From the NCBI GenBank assembly GCA_035698665.1, contig DASSBN010000079.1, forward strand, positions 1 through 63,366: a stretch of 63,366 bases of DNA, read 5' to 3'. Below, piece after piece: positions 8,049 to 15,630 of this stretch. The notes beneath the pieces are model-generated. The model was given only the letters and a program-made list of their open reading frames with translations. It ran no database searches and was not told the DNA's origin. This DNA is from DATEOR01 sp035698665. GTDB taxonomy: Bacteria > Actinomycetota > Thermoleophilia > Gaiellales > Gaiellaceae. The translations under genes were made by a program, and so were the position numbers. Position 1 is the stretch's first letter. Each line of letters starts with the position of its first letter.

Positions 8049-9152
8049 ATGGCCTCCATTGGGCCCCCTCTCGACGTCCCGGAAGGACGGCCTAACCGCC
8101 GCTTCATCGCCGTGGCCACGCTGGTCGGGGTGGCGGTGATCCTCGTCGTCGCCGCGCTCCTGATCGGCATCTGGCTCGTGCGCGAGACGATCGTCTGGCT
8201 CGTCGCCGCAGGCTTTCTCGCGTTCTCGATCGAGCCGCTGATACGGATCTTCACGCGCCGCGGACTGAGCCGCGGCTGGGCGACCGGGGCGGCTTTCCTC
8301 GTCATCACCGGCGTGATCCTCTTCTTCGCCATCGCGCTGCTGCCGGCGATCGGAAATGCGGCGCGCGGCCTGAAGGACGCCATCCCCGGCTACGTCGACC
8401 AGCTGCAGTCGACGGGCGCGTCGGACTCGCTGAACGCCGACCAGGCGATCCAGACAGCAGGCGACACGGCTCAGGGTGCCTCGAACTTCTTCACCGGGAG
8501 CGGGAAGGTGCTCGACCTCGTCGGAGCCCTCGCGAGCGCCGGGTTCGCGGTCTTCATGATCTTCACGTTCACCCTGTACTTCCTGGTCTACGGCCGCGAT
8601 CTCCTCCACGGCCTCACCGGTTTCCTGCCGTTCACGTACCGGGCGCCGTTCCTCGACGCGACGCGGCGCATCTACACGATGAACACCGGCTACTGGTACG
8701 GGAAGTTCCTCATCGGCGTCATCGCAGGTCTTACGACCTTCGTGACGATGAAGCTTCTCGGCCTCCCATACGCGGCCGCGCTCTCGCTCTTCGTCGGCAT
8801 CACCGACCTGATCCCGAACATCGGCGCGACGCTCGGCACGATCCCTGTGGTCGTCGTCGGCCTCCTCGAGGAGCCGTGGAAGGGCGTCGTGGCGGGGGCC
8901 GTGCTGATCCTCTACCAGCAGGTCGAGAACAACCTGATCACGCCGAAGGTCTTCAAGGAGACGGTCGAGATCCACCCGTTCCTCTCGGTCGTGACCGTGA
9001 TCGTGTTCACGTCGCTCTTCGGAATCGTGGGCGCGCTCATCGCCGTGCCGGTGACGAAGGCGATCGAGATCCTCATCGGCGCCTGGCGCGTGGGACATGC
9101 TCCGACGCTCGAGCCTCCACTGCCCGAACCGGGCGGTCAGAACGTCCCTTAA
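8049..9152 (+). CDS. AI-2E family (PerM/TqsA-like) transporter
   Basis: Membrane protein of 367 residues with the two-part AI-2E topology: helices at about 18-60, a soluble middle segment (about 105-150), then helices from 165 on. Conserved C-terminal elements are GITDLIPNIGATLGTIPVVVVGL and NNLITPKVFKETVEIHPF. The family includes TqsA (autoinducer-2 export) and Na+/H+ antiporters, so substrate cannot be assigned. The stop codon overlaps the edge of repeat copy 3, whose promoter points back into this gene's 3' end. Confidence 0.87.
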   Translation: MASIGPPLDVPEGRPNRRFIAVATLVGVAVILVVAALLIGIWLVRETIVWLVAAGFLAFSIEPLIRIFTRRGLSRGWATGAAFLVITGVILFFAIALLPAIGNAARGLKDAIPGYVDQLQSTGASDSLNADQAIQTAGDTAQGASNFFTGSGKVLDLVGALASAGFAVFMIFTFTLYFLVYGRDLLHGLTGFLPFTYRAPFLDATRRIYTMNTGYWYGKFLIGVIAGLTTFVTMKLLGLPYAAALSLFVGITDLIPNIGATLGTIPVVVVGLLEEPWKGVVAGAVLILYQQVENNLITPKVFKETVEIHPFLSVVTVIVFTSLFGIVGALIAVPVTKAIEILIGAWRVGHAPTLEPPLPEPGGQNVP

Positions 9153-9229
9153 AACGCCAGATCCGCGAACCCGAAGGCCCACGGATCTGACGCGCAGGAC
9201 TCTACTGGGTCGCCCGCACGGCTGTCAAG
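9148..9229 (-). repeat. Promoter-hairpin repeat, copy 3 (antisense to the AI-2E gene end)
   Basis: Minus strand: TTGACA (9228-9223), 18-nt spacer, TAGAGT (9204-9199), 9 nt, stem CAGATCCG/CGGATCTG (9189-9182 with 9165-9158) with the TTCG tip, then GCGTTTTAA. Downstream on the same strand is only the antisense of the AI-2E-type gene, so this copy drives either a short RNA ending at the hairpin plus T-run or an antisense transcript. It cannot be a normal gene promoter. Confidence 0.85.
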
Positions 9230-9240
9230 GAAGAAGTCAC

Positions 9241-9252
9241 TCACCCGGGTGA
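9241..9252. promoter_or_regulatory. Palindrome TCACCCGGGTGA, site 1
   Basis: Perfect 12-bp palindrome 84 nt before the DUF7144-like gene at 9337. Two more intergenic copies (12234 and 14484, extended to TTCACCCGGGTGAA) precede other genes of the same island. Best explained as the operator of a dimeric regulator; the protein is unknown. Confidence 0.65.
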
Positions 9253-9336
9253 ACGGAGGCCGCGGGCGAGGTTGACGGCCGAGCCTGTGCGCAGAATTCC
9301 CTCGTCACCCCGACAGCTACCTCGAAGGAGAGATAG

Positions 9337-9768
9337 ATGGCGACCCAAGCTCAGGACGACCGATCGGCGACCCGCGAGCTCCCGAGCGGGTGGTATGCAT
9401 TCGCCGGCGCGCTCATCGTCATCGTCGGCTCGCTGAACCTCCTGCAGGGCCTCATCGCCCTCCTGAAAGACGACTACTTCGCGGTCACGAAGGGCGGGCT
9501 GCTCTTCGCCGACTACTCGGCGTGGGGAACCTTCTTCCTCATCATCGGAATCATCGAGGTCCTCGTCGGGCTCGGGATCTTCGCGCTGAAGACCTGGGCG
9601 CGCGCCGCCGGCGTGCTGCTCCTGATGCTGAACACGATCGTCCAGTTCGCCTTCATCGCCGCATTCCCGATCTGGACTCTCGCCGCCATCATCATCAACA
9701 TCACCGCGATCTGCGCGCTCATGCGGCCCCTCGACGACGGCTACCAGTCGCCGCGGATCATCGAATAG
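9337..9768 (+). CDS. DUF7144-like four-helix membrane protein, paralogue 2
   Basis: Protein of 143 residues, paralogous to 6652-7068 and 15042-15512. Helix 1 reads FAGALIVIVGSLNLLQGLIAL, followed by a short loop with DYSAWGTFFLI and two more hydrophobic segments. The ATG at 9337 has GAAGGAGA 6-7 nt upstream. Downstream of palindrome site 1, and followed after 20 nt by the holin-like gene, with which it probably forms an operon. Function unknown. Confidence 0.8.
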   Translation: MATQAQDDRSATRELPSGWYAFAGALIVIVGSLNLLQGLIALLKDDYFAVTKGGLLFADYSAWGTFFLIIGIIEVLVGLGIFALKTWARAAGVLLLMLNTIVQFAFIAAFPIWTLAAIIINITAICALMRPLDDGYQSPRIIE

Positions 9769-9788
9769 CGGGTCGGGAAAGGAGTCGC

Positions 9789-10208
9789 ATGGAGACCACA
9801 GCACGGCGCAGTACCCCGACCCCGAACCCGCTCGCCCTCCTGCTCGTCCGCTGGGCGGCGCTCGCGGCCGCGTTCGCGTTCACGGCCTGGGTCCTGAACG
9901 GCGTCGACATCGCGGGCGGCTTCTGGGCCTATGTCTGGGTGGCGTTGATCTTCGGGATCGTGAACGCCGTCATCGGGACGATCCTCCGGATCCTCACGCT
10001 GCCGTTCAACCTGATCACGCTCGGGATCATCTCGCTTTTCATCACGGCGATCCTGCTCAGCATCACGGATGCGTTGACCGACCACCTCACGATCGACGAC
10101 TTCTTCTGGACGACGATCTGGGCCGCCATCATCCTCGCCATCGCCGCCGTGGTCGTGGAGCTCTGTCTGCAGCTGATCTTCTGGCGGGAGCCGGTCGTCG
10201 CGGCGTAG
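9789..10208 (+). CDS. Phage holin family 4-like membrane protein
   Basis: Protein of 139 residues with four hydrophobic helices and the conserved FGIVNAVIGTILRILTLPFN segment typical of the Phage_holin_4_2 family (YvlD-like). Despite the name, chromosomal members are ordinary small membrane proteins of unknown role; YvlD in Bacillus belongs to an envelope-stress operon. AAAGGAG precedes the ATG by 6 nt. Second gene after the DUF7144-like gene. Confidence 0.83.
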   Translation: METTARRSTPTPNPLALLLVRWAALAAAFAFTAWVLNGVDIAGGFWAYVWVALIFGIVNAVIGTILRILTLPFNLITLGIISLFITAILLSITDALTDHLTIDDFFWTTIWAAIILAIAAVVVELCLQLIFWREPVVAA

Positions 10209-10214
10209 GCGAGG

Positions 10215-10964
10215 TCAGAGCTCGAGGCTTCCGCCCACCGGCAGCACGCGCACCTCGACGGCAGGGGCGAGCTCTTCCGCCGCCTCGGCGAACTCCGTCA
10301 CGGGCGTCTGGAGGAAGCCCCGCGCAGATTTCCGCACTGTGACCGGATAGTAGGTCCCCCAGTGAATCGGGACCGCGATGCGCGGTTGGATGAGCGCGAC
10401 GGCCTCCGCCGCCCGCTGCGGGTCGAGGTGGCCCGTCCCGAGCGAAGGGCCCCAGCCCCAGATCGGCACGAACGCCACGTCCGTGTCGGGCGCGGCCTCG
10501 GCGAGCGCGGGAAAGAGATCGGTGTCGCCGAGGAAGTACAGCCGCTTCGAGCCGCTGACGACGTAGCCGAGCGCCTCGGTCTTCTTGCCGAAGAGGCGGC
10601 TCGAGTCGTGCTCGGCAGGGACCGCCTGCACCGTGAGAGAGCCGATCTCGATCGCCTCGCCCGCAGCGAGCTCGTGGACCGGGGCCGAAAAACGGCGGCG
10701 CACGAGGCTCGCGCCCCCGCGCGGCATGACGAGCGCCTTTGCGCTCTGAAGCTTGCGGAGCGAGCCAAGGTCGAGGTGGTCGTAGTGGACGTGCGAGATG
10801 AGGACCGCGTCCAGGTCCTCGAGGCTCTCGAGGTCGAGCGGCTCCGACCGGCGCAGCATGACGACGCGCTCCCTGAGGAGCGGGTCCGTGAGAAGGCGGA
10901 CGCCGTCCAGCTCGACCAAGACCGTCGAGTGCCCGACCCAGCGGACGCCGTTCGCCACCCTCAA
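10215..10964 (-). CDS. MBL-fold metallo-hydrolase (UlaG/YtkL-like)
   Basis: Protein of 249 residues with a full metallo-beta-lactamase fold hydrolase core: HSTVLVELDGVRLLTDP at the N-terminus, the metal motif SHVHYDHLD (about residues 56-64), AEHDSS, FLGDTD and IHWGTYYP supplying later ligands. Close to the UlaG/YtkL-type or NAPE-PLD-like subgroup; the substrate is unknown. The TTG start overlaps the stop of the YihY gene (TTGA), so the three minus-strand genes from 12181 down to here look like one operon. Convergent with the holin-like gene. Confidence 0.87.
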   Translation of the reverse strand: MRVANGVRWVGHSTVLVELDGVRLLTDPLLRERVVMLRRSEPLDLESLEDLDAVLISHVHYDHLDLGSLRKLQSAKALVMPRGGASLVRRRFSAPVHELAAGEAIEIGSLTVQAVPAEHDSSRLFGKKTEALGYVVSGSKRLYFLGDTDLFPALAEAAPDTDVAFVPIWGWGPSLGTGHLDPQRAAEAVALIQPRIAVPIHWGTYYPVTVRKSARGFLQTPVTEFAEAAEELAPAVEVRVLPVGGSLEL

Positions 10965-11923
10965 GGCCTCCGCACGAAGAGCCCGCGCACCACGTCGCGG
11001 GCCTGCCTCGAGAACGGGACCGGAGGATCCGGAGGCCCGTAGGCGCTTTGCGACCAGGCCTGCGCGATCTCCGCCCCGAGGAGGAGGACGATCGCCTGGA
11101 GGTAGACGACGAGCAGGAAGGCGAACACGGAGCCGAGGGCGCCGTAGAGAAGGTCGTACCGCGCCACCCTTGCGAGGTAGTAGCTGAAGCCGATCCGGAT
11201 TGCCTCCGACGCGATCGCCGCGGCCAGGGCGCCGACCGCGAGGTCACGGAAGCGCAGCCGGGTTCTGGGCACGAGGCGGTAGAGGAGCAAAAGCGCGCCG
11301 AACGTGAGGACCGGGGGGAGGAGCAACGCGAAAATGCTGCCACGGTCGAGCCCCGCGGCGCCGAGCCCGCCGGCGACGGTCTCGCTCCACCGCTCGACGG
11401 CGTTGATCGCGATCGTCAGGGCGAGGAGCCCGACGAAGAGGCAGGCGACCGAGAGGACGAGGACGACGTCCACGAGCTTCGAGTGGAAGAACGGGCGCCC
11501 CAGTCCACCGTCGAAGACGGCGGTCAGGCCGACGCGGACCGCGCTCATCATCCCGCTCGCAGACCAGAGGAGGGCGAGGATGCTGAGCACGCCGATGACG
11601 GAGAGCGGCGTGGGGATCTCGGAGAGGATGCGCTCGATGTCGACGCCCGCCTCCGGCGAGAGCGGGAAGCGGTCGATCAGCTGCTCGGTCACCTCCTGGC
11701 GGCGTTCGTCATCGCGCAGGAGGAGGCCGAAGATCGTCCCCAGGAAGATGAACAGCGGCACGACGGCGAAGAGCACGTGGTAGGAGATCGCCGCTGCGAT
11801 CTGCGGATTGCGGTTCGCCGTGTAGCGGGTGAGCGCGGTCGTCGCCGTCCAGATGATCCGGCCGCTCACCGTCCGCTTGACGGCGTCCGGATCTCCGGCA
11901 GCCGGGACCGTCGGCAGGCCCAA
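10961..11923 (-). CDS. YihY/BrkB family inner-membrane protein, copy 2
   Basis: Protein of 320 residues with six helices: AAAISYHVLFAVVPLFIFLGTIFG (family signature region) near residue 45, a soluble loop, then paired helices ending in VYLQAIVLLLGAEIAQAW. More canonical than the copy at 7112. The TTG start at 11923 follows GAGGAG at 8 nt. In an operon with the upstream small protein and the downstream MBL hydrolase. Role uncertain, as for the family. Confidence 0.87.
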   Translation of the reverse strand: MGLPTVPAAGDPDAVKRTVSGRIIWTATTALTRYTANRNPQIAAAISYHVLFAVVPLFIFLGTIFGLLLRDDERRQEVTEQLIDRFPLSPEAGVDIERILSEIPTPLSVIGVLSILALLWSASGMMSAVRVGLTAVFDGGLGRPFFHSKLVDVVLVLSVACLFVGLLALTIAINAVERWSETVAGGLGAAGLDRGSIFALLLPPVLTFGALLLLYRLVPRTRLRFRDLAVGALAAAIASEAIRIGFSYYLARVARYDLLYGALGSVFAFLLVVYLQAIVLLLGAEIAQAWSQSAYGPPDPPVPFSRQARDVVRGLFVRRP

Positions 11924-11935
11924 GGGCAGAGCTCC

Positions 11936-12181
11936 TCAGACGGCCGGCTCGTCCGCCGGGTTGACGCTCACGATCTCGACTCCGAGATCGTGCAACAAGC
12001 TCAGAGCGCCGCGCAGGTGCGCCTGGTCGACGAGCGTCCCCGTGAGGACGGACTCGGCGCCGCCGGCCTCCACCGACATGCCCTCGAGCGGACCGACGAG
12101 CGGCCGCGTGATCTCGCCTCGGACGACGATCCGATACACGGCGGCCTGCCGGCCGCTGCGGGCCGCGAAGCGCTGCTGCAT
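11936..12181 (-). CDS. Small conserved protein of unknown function
   Basis: Protein of 81 residues, soluble, with the pattern YRIVVRGEITRPL...GMSVE...ESVLTGTLVDQAHLRGALSLLHDLGVEIVSVNP, a compact alpha/beta layout I remember from small actinobacterial hypothetical proteins. No catalytic motif. The start is the ATG at 12181. First gene of the operon with YihY and MBL, and its 5' end faces palindrome site 2, which it shares with the divergent gene at 12314. Confidence 0.65.
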   Translation of the reverse strand: MQQRFAARSGRQAAVYRIVVRGEITRPLVGPLEGMSVEAGGAESVLTGTLVDQAHLRGALSLLHDLGVEIVSVNPADEPAV

Positions 12182-12233
12182 CCCGGCCGAGTGTCCCGCC
12201 GGAACGCGGCAATTGCCTCCCCTCCAGCCTGCG

Positions 12234-12247
12234 TTCACCCGGGTGAA
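12234..12247. promoter_or_regulatory. Palindrome TTCACCCGGGTGAA, site 2
   Basis: Perfect 14-bp palindrome in the divergent region between the genes at 12181 (minus) and 12314 (plus), placed to control both. Same core as sites 1 and 3. Confidence 0.65.
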
Positions 12248-12313
12248 TCGTCCGCGCGGGCGATGTTCGCCGGTTCCCCGGAAGCGATCCTCGCGGTGAC
12301 CGAAAGGAGACGT

Positions 12314-12844
12314 ATGGCAATCGGACCCGTGCAGCTCATCGTGCTCGCGTTCAACGAGCCAAACTTCCAGGGAGAGGTCCTGGCCGAGCTCGACCGGTTG
12401 AAGGAGAACGACGTCGTGCGCGTCATCGACGCGATCGCGATCCACAAGGACGCCGAAGGCGAGGTGACCGTCCTCAAGCGCACCGACCTGTCAGACGACG
12501 AGGCAGCCGAGTTCGGAGCCACCGTCGGCGCGCTCATCGGCCTCGGTGCCGGTGGGCTCGAAGGAGCTGAGGCGGGAGCCGAGGCCGGCGCCGAGGCAAC
12601 CGCCGACGGCGTGGACGCCTTCTCCGAGGAAGACGCGTGGGATGTCGTCGAGGACATTCCGCCCGACAGTGCCGCGGCCGTGATCCTGCTCGAGCACCGC
12701 TGGGCGATCCCGGTTCGGGACGCAGTGGTGCGGGCGGGCGGCTTCCGGGTGGCGGACGGCTTCATCAGCCCGCTCGACCTGGTCGCCATCGGCCTCGTCG
12801 CCGCCGAAGAAGCGGAGGCGCTCGCCTCCGTCGAGACCAGCTGA
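12314..12844 (+). CDS. DUF1269/DUF6325-like protein
   Basis: Protein of 176 residues resembling the DUF1269/DUF6325 group: N-terminal IGPVQLIVLAFNEPNFQGEV, a VVRVIDAIAIHKDAEGEV strand pair, an acidic Gly/Ala-rich stretch (about 73-105) with GALIGLGAGGLEGAEAGAEA, and a C-terminal half with AAVILLEHRWAIPVRDAV. Likely associated with the membrane or with its own paralogues; no enzyme motif. GAAAGGAGA lies 5 nt before the ATG. Downstream of palindrome site 2, and followed after 18 nt by a SHOCT protein with its own Shine-Dalgarno sequence. Confidence 0.78.
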   Translation: MAIGPVQLIVLAFNEPNFQGEVLAELDRLKENDVVRVIDAIAIHKDAEGEVTVLKRTDLSDDEAAEFGATVGALIGLGAGGLEGAEAGAEAGAEATADGVDAFSEEDAWDVVEDIPPDSAAAVILLEHRWAIPVRDAVVRAGGFRVADGFISPLDLVAIGLVAAEEAEALASVETS

Positions 12845-12862
12845 ATCGAAGGAGGACTCGAA

Positions 12863-13108
12863 ATGTTCGGACCAAGCCGAAGGGTCGCCCGCCGCACGGC
12901 CCGGCGCACCTCGCGTCGCCAGATGGCGATGTACGGCGATCAGGGGGGCTACGACGACTACGACGAGCCTGCACCCGCCCCGGCCGCGCCTCCGCCTGCG
13001 CAGATGGACTACGCGGAGGAGCTCCAGAAGCTCGCCGAGCTGAAGGCTGCTGGCGTCATCAACGACGAGGAGTTCGAGGCGAAGAAGAAGCAGATCCTCG
13101 GCATCTGA
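12863..13108 (+). CDS. Small SHOCT-domain protein
   Basis: Protein of 81 residues: a very basic N-terminus (about 5-20, repeated RRT/RR), a Tyr/Asp then Pro/Ala-rich linker, and a C-terminal SHOCT domain (ELQKLAELKAAGVINDEEFE). SHOCT is a short helical oligomerisation module common at the ends of membrane and signalling proteins. AAGGAGG lies 8 nt upstream of the ATG. Likely co-expressed with the DUF1269/6325-like gene; may pair with the SHOCT tails at 13142 and 14588. Confidence 0.8.
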   Translation: MFGPSRRVARRTARRTSRRQMAMYGDQGGYDDYDEPAPAPAAPPPAQMDYAEELQKLAELKAAGVINDEEFEAKKKQILGI

Positions 13109-13141
13109 GGATCTGCACGTCCTGAGAGGAGGCTCTGCAGG

Positions 13142-14431
13142 CTAGGTGGCCAGCAGGGCCTTCTCGGCCTCGTACTCTTCATCCGACAGCGCGCCCCGCT
13201 CGTGCAGAGCGGCGAGACGCTCCAGGCTCTGCACCCGGTCCGGCCTCGACTCGGGGCCCGCGCCTCGGCGTCGGGGCCAGTGGAGCTCGTAGTTGCCCAC
13301 GGCGTCCGGGAACTCGCGCACCGTCTGCCGGCGCAGGACCTCGAGGCCCGCAAACGCGAGGATTGCGACGATGACGACGGTGATGAACCGGCGCGGCGTC
13401 CCGGTCGGGCCCCATGCGAGCAGGATCAGGAGCACGGCCGCGAGGGTGGCATGGACGGCCACCGGGTGGTCGCGGAAGACAGGCGCGATCCAGCGGCGGC
13501 CCGCCGTCGCTCGAGCGCCCGCGCCCGAGAACCAGATGGCGACGACGGCGACGAGGCCGACGAAGATCCCCGCCCAGGCCGACTGTGCGAGGAGCGACGT
13601 GAAGATCGTCCAGACGTCCTTCGCCGCGTCTCGCACCGACTCCGTCTGGACGAGGTTGTCGATCACGGCGTTGCCGACGATCCGCCGGACGGCAAGCAGG
13701 AGGAGGCCCATGAGCACGAGGCTCAGCGCGATGTTCCGGATCACTCGCCGCCGCCGGCCCTCGGCGATGTAGACCGCGCCCGCCCAGAGGAGGAGCCCGA
13801 CGATCAACGGCCAGAAGGACAGCGCCTTCAGGAGCTTCACGATGCTCTGGGCAGTGCTCAGCTGGTCGGACTTCATGATCACGATGGGCTCGACGCGCCC
13901 CTGCAGGGCATTGGTGACGCCCTCGCGTCCAGTGACGTCGGCGACGAGTTGGTCGAGGTCGAGGACGACGGCCCCGCCGCTGATCTGGAGGCGCTCGGTG
14001 TCGCCCTCGAGGAGCGCGACGAGACGCTCGTTGGTCGCGCGGTTCGCCGAGCGCCAGAGCTCCTGCACCCGCGGTCGCGCGAGCGCGCGGTTCACGGCCT
14101 CGTAGGCGGCGCCCTTGAGCTGCGCTGCCAGCGTGCCGGCAAGCGGCTTCAGCTGCTCCGGAAGGGCTTCTTCGAGGCGGGCCTGCGCGTCGCTCGACGC
14201 ATAGGCCTGGTCGACGATGTAGACGGAGAGGACGTTGCGCACGTCCTCGCTCTGCAAGAGCTGGGAGCTCGTGTTCGCCCACTCGTCCGAATCGAGAGCG
14301 ATGTCGCGAACCCAGACGCTGATAGTCGAGATGAAGATGCAGAGCGCGCCGAGGACGACGAGGAGCCAAACGGCGAGCCGCCGCCGGCGTGAGCCCTTGT
14401 CCGGCTTCCCGGAGTCCTTGCGCTTGCGCAC
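13142..14431 (-). CDS. Multi-helix membrane protein with C-terminal SHOCT domain
   Basis: Protein of 429 residues: a basic N-terminus, a first helix (about 19-40), a large extracytoplasmic domain (about 45-205, with conserved-looking LDSDEWANTSSQLLQ), then several hydrophobic helices (about 205-355), and a SHOCT tail (RLAALHERGALSDEEYEAEK). It resembles actinobacterial hypothetical integral membrane proteins; role unknown. The GTG at 14431 lacks a clear Shine-Dalgarno sequence. Convergent with the small SHOCT gene and divergent from the PLDc_N/SHOCT gene, sharing the region of palindrome site 3. Confidence 0.78.
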   Translation of the reverse strand: MRKRKDSGKPDKGSRRRRLAVWLLVVLGALCIFISTISVWVRDIALDSDEWANTSSQLLQSEDVRNVLSVYIVDQAYASSDAQARLEEALPEQLKPLAGTLAAQLKGAAYEAVNRALARPRVQELWRSANRATNERLVALLEGDTERLQISGGAVVLDLDQLVADVTGREGVTNALQGRVEPIVIMKSDQLSTAQSIVKLLKALSFWPLIVGLLLWAGAVYIAEGRRRRVIRNIALSLVLMGLLLLAVRRIVGNAVIDNLVQTESVRDAAKDVWTIFTSLLAQSAWAGIFVGLVAVVAIWFSGAGARATAGRRWIAPVFRDHPVAVHATLAAVLLILLAWGPTGTPRRFITVVIVAILAFAGLEVLRRQTVREFPDAVGNYELHWPRRRGAGPESRPDRVQSLERLAALHERGALSDEEYEAEKALLAT

Positions 14432-14483
14432 GAAGGATGAGGTTTGCCAAGCGAGGCCCTCAGAGCCTCACCCGCGCGCCCGG

Positions 14484-14497
14484 TTCACCCGGGTGAA
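14484..14497. promoter_or_regulatory. Palindrome TTCACCCGGGTGAA, site 3
   Basis: Perfect 14-bp palindrome between the divergent genes at 14431 (minus) and 14588 (plus). Followed by a separate inverted repeat TGTCTC...GAGACA (14515-14538) that could be a second site or an RNA stem in the leader. Confidence 0.65.
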
Positions 14498-14587
14498 ACC
14501 ACTTGGCAGGTGGTGTCTCGTTGCGGGCGGTGAGACAATCTCCGCGCGGGTAGGGCGACCTGCGCTGCCCCACTGGAAAGGAGAAAG

Positions 14588-14965
14588 ATGGTCTTAGCCG
14601 ATACGACGTTCCTCGACGTCTTTTGGTACTCGATCCTGTTCTTCTTCTGGATCATGGCGATCTGGATCTTCATCGCCCTGATCTCCGACGTGATCCGCCG
14701 GGACGATCTGTCGGGCGGCGGGAAGGCGCTATGGATCGTCTTCATGATCATCCTGCCGTTCTTAGGCTGTCTGGTGTACATCATCGTCCGCCCGAAGGTG
14801 ACGGCCCAGGACGTCCGGATGGCGGCTCAGGCCGAGGCGGCGCAACGCGCCGCGGCAGGCGTCTCGACCGCGGACGAGCTCGCGAAGCTGAGCCAGCTCC
14901 GCAGCCAGGGCGTCATCAACGACGCGGAGTACGAGGACCTGAAGAAGAAGGCGCTGGCCTCCTAG
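14588..14965 (+). CDS. PLDc_N plus SHOCT membrane protein
   Basis: Protein of 125 residues: two membrane helices in a PLDc_N-type module (FWYSILFFFWIMAIWIFI, then GGKALWIVFMIILPFLGCLVYI) followed by a SHOCT domain (LAKLSQLRSQGVINDAEYE). PLDc_N is the membrane anchor of cardiolipin synthases but occurs alone in small actinobacterial proteins. Strong AAAGGAGAAAG Shine-Dalgarno sequence before the ATG. Downstream of palindrome site 3. Confidence 0.85.
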   Translation: MVLADTTFLDVFWYSILFFFWIMAIWIFIALISDVIRRDDLSGGGKALWIVFMIILPFLGCLVYIIVRPKVTAQDVRMAAQAEAAQRAAAGVSTADELAKLSQLRSQGVINDAEYEDLKKKALAS

Positions 14966-15041
14966 GCGCCGCACGGCATGGGGCGCGGGCGTCCTCGGGA
15001 CGTCCGCGCTCGAGCCCTCGAGTGAGAGAAAGGATGGATAG

Positions 15042-15512
15042 ATGAGCACCAGAGCATCCGGGCCGACTGGGTGGGCGGTCTTTGCGGGCACCGTGCTCGC
15101 GATCGTCGGAGCCTTCAACATCATCTACGGGCTTGCGGCGATCTTCCGCGACGAGGTCGTCACGACCACGGGCAGCCACGTCATCGTCTGGGACGTCACC
15201 AAGTGGGGCTGGATCCTCTTCATCTTCGGGATCCTCCAGCTCCTCGCCGGCATGGCCCTCTTCGCGGGCTCGAGCTGGGCCCGCTGGGTCGCAGTCGTCC
15301 TCGCGGGCCTGAACGCGGTCGGCAACGTCGGCTTCCTCACGGTCCAGCCCATCTGGACGGCGCTGATCATCGCGCTCGACATCATCGTCATCTACCAGCT
15401 GACCGCACGCTGGGAGGCGGTCGACCCCGCCTACTACGAGCGCTATGACGAGGCGACGAGGGGCGCCAGCTCCGCGCGCGACCAGGCGACTCACCTCCGC
15501 ACGGGCCTCTAA
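15042..15512 (+). CDS. DUF7144-like four-helix membrane protein, paralogue 3
   Basis: Protein of 156 residues, same family as 6652 and 9337: FAGTVLAIVGAFNIIYGLAAIF helix, DVTKWGWILFIFG before helix 2, then two helices and a longer polar C-terminal tail (about 125-156) absent from the other two. GAAAGGATGGATAG precedes the ATG (weak Shine-Dalgarno sequence). Lies 77 nt after the PLDc_N/SHOCT gene and may be co-transcribed with it. Function unknown. Confidence 0.8.
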   Translation: MSTRASGPTGWAVFAGTVLAIVGAFNIIYGLAAIFRDEVVTTTGSHVIVWDVTKWGWILFIFGILQLLAGMALFAGSSWARWVAVVLAGLNAVGNVGFLTVQPIWTALIIALDIIVIYQLTARWEAVDPAYYERYDEATRGASSARDQATHLRTGL

Positions 15513-15630
15513 CCCGGTTCTTTCAGGGGCGACATAGACGGACATCGGGCCCAGGCCGAATGGGTCAAATGTCCTGCCTGCACCGCGGTAACATCTGCGC
15601 AGAGGGGGCGTACAAGCGGGGAGGAACGGC

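Noticed and set aside
7983..9182. Long minus-strand open frame of about 400 codons antisense to the AI-2E-type gene
   Set aside because: Its translation is Arg/Asp/Glu/His-rich without any domain, the usual mirror of a high-GC coding strand. The true gene on the plus strand has full transporter motifs. It only matters because repeat copy 3 fires into it.
9789..10208. Prophage signal from the holin-like gene
   Set aside because: Chromosomal holin family 4 members are common membrane proteins. No integrase, terminase, capsid, endolysin or attachment site is near.
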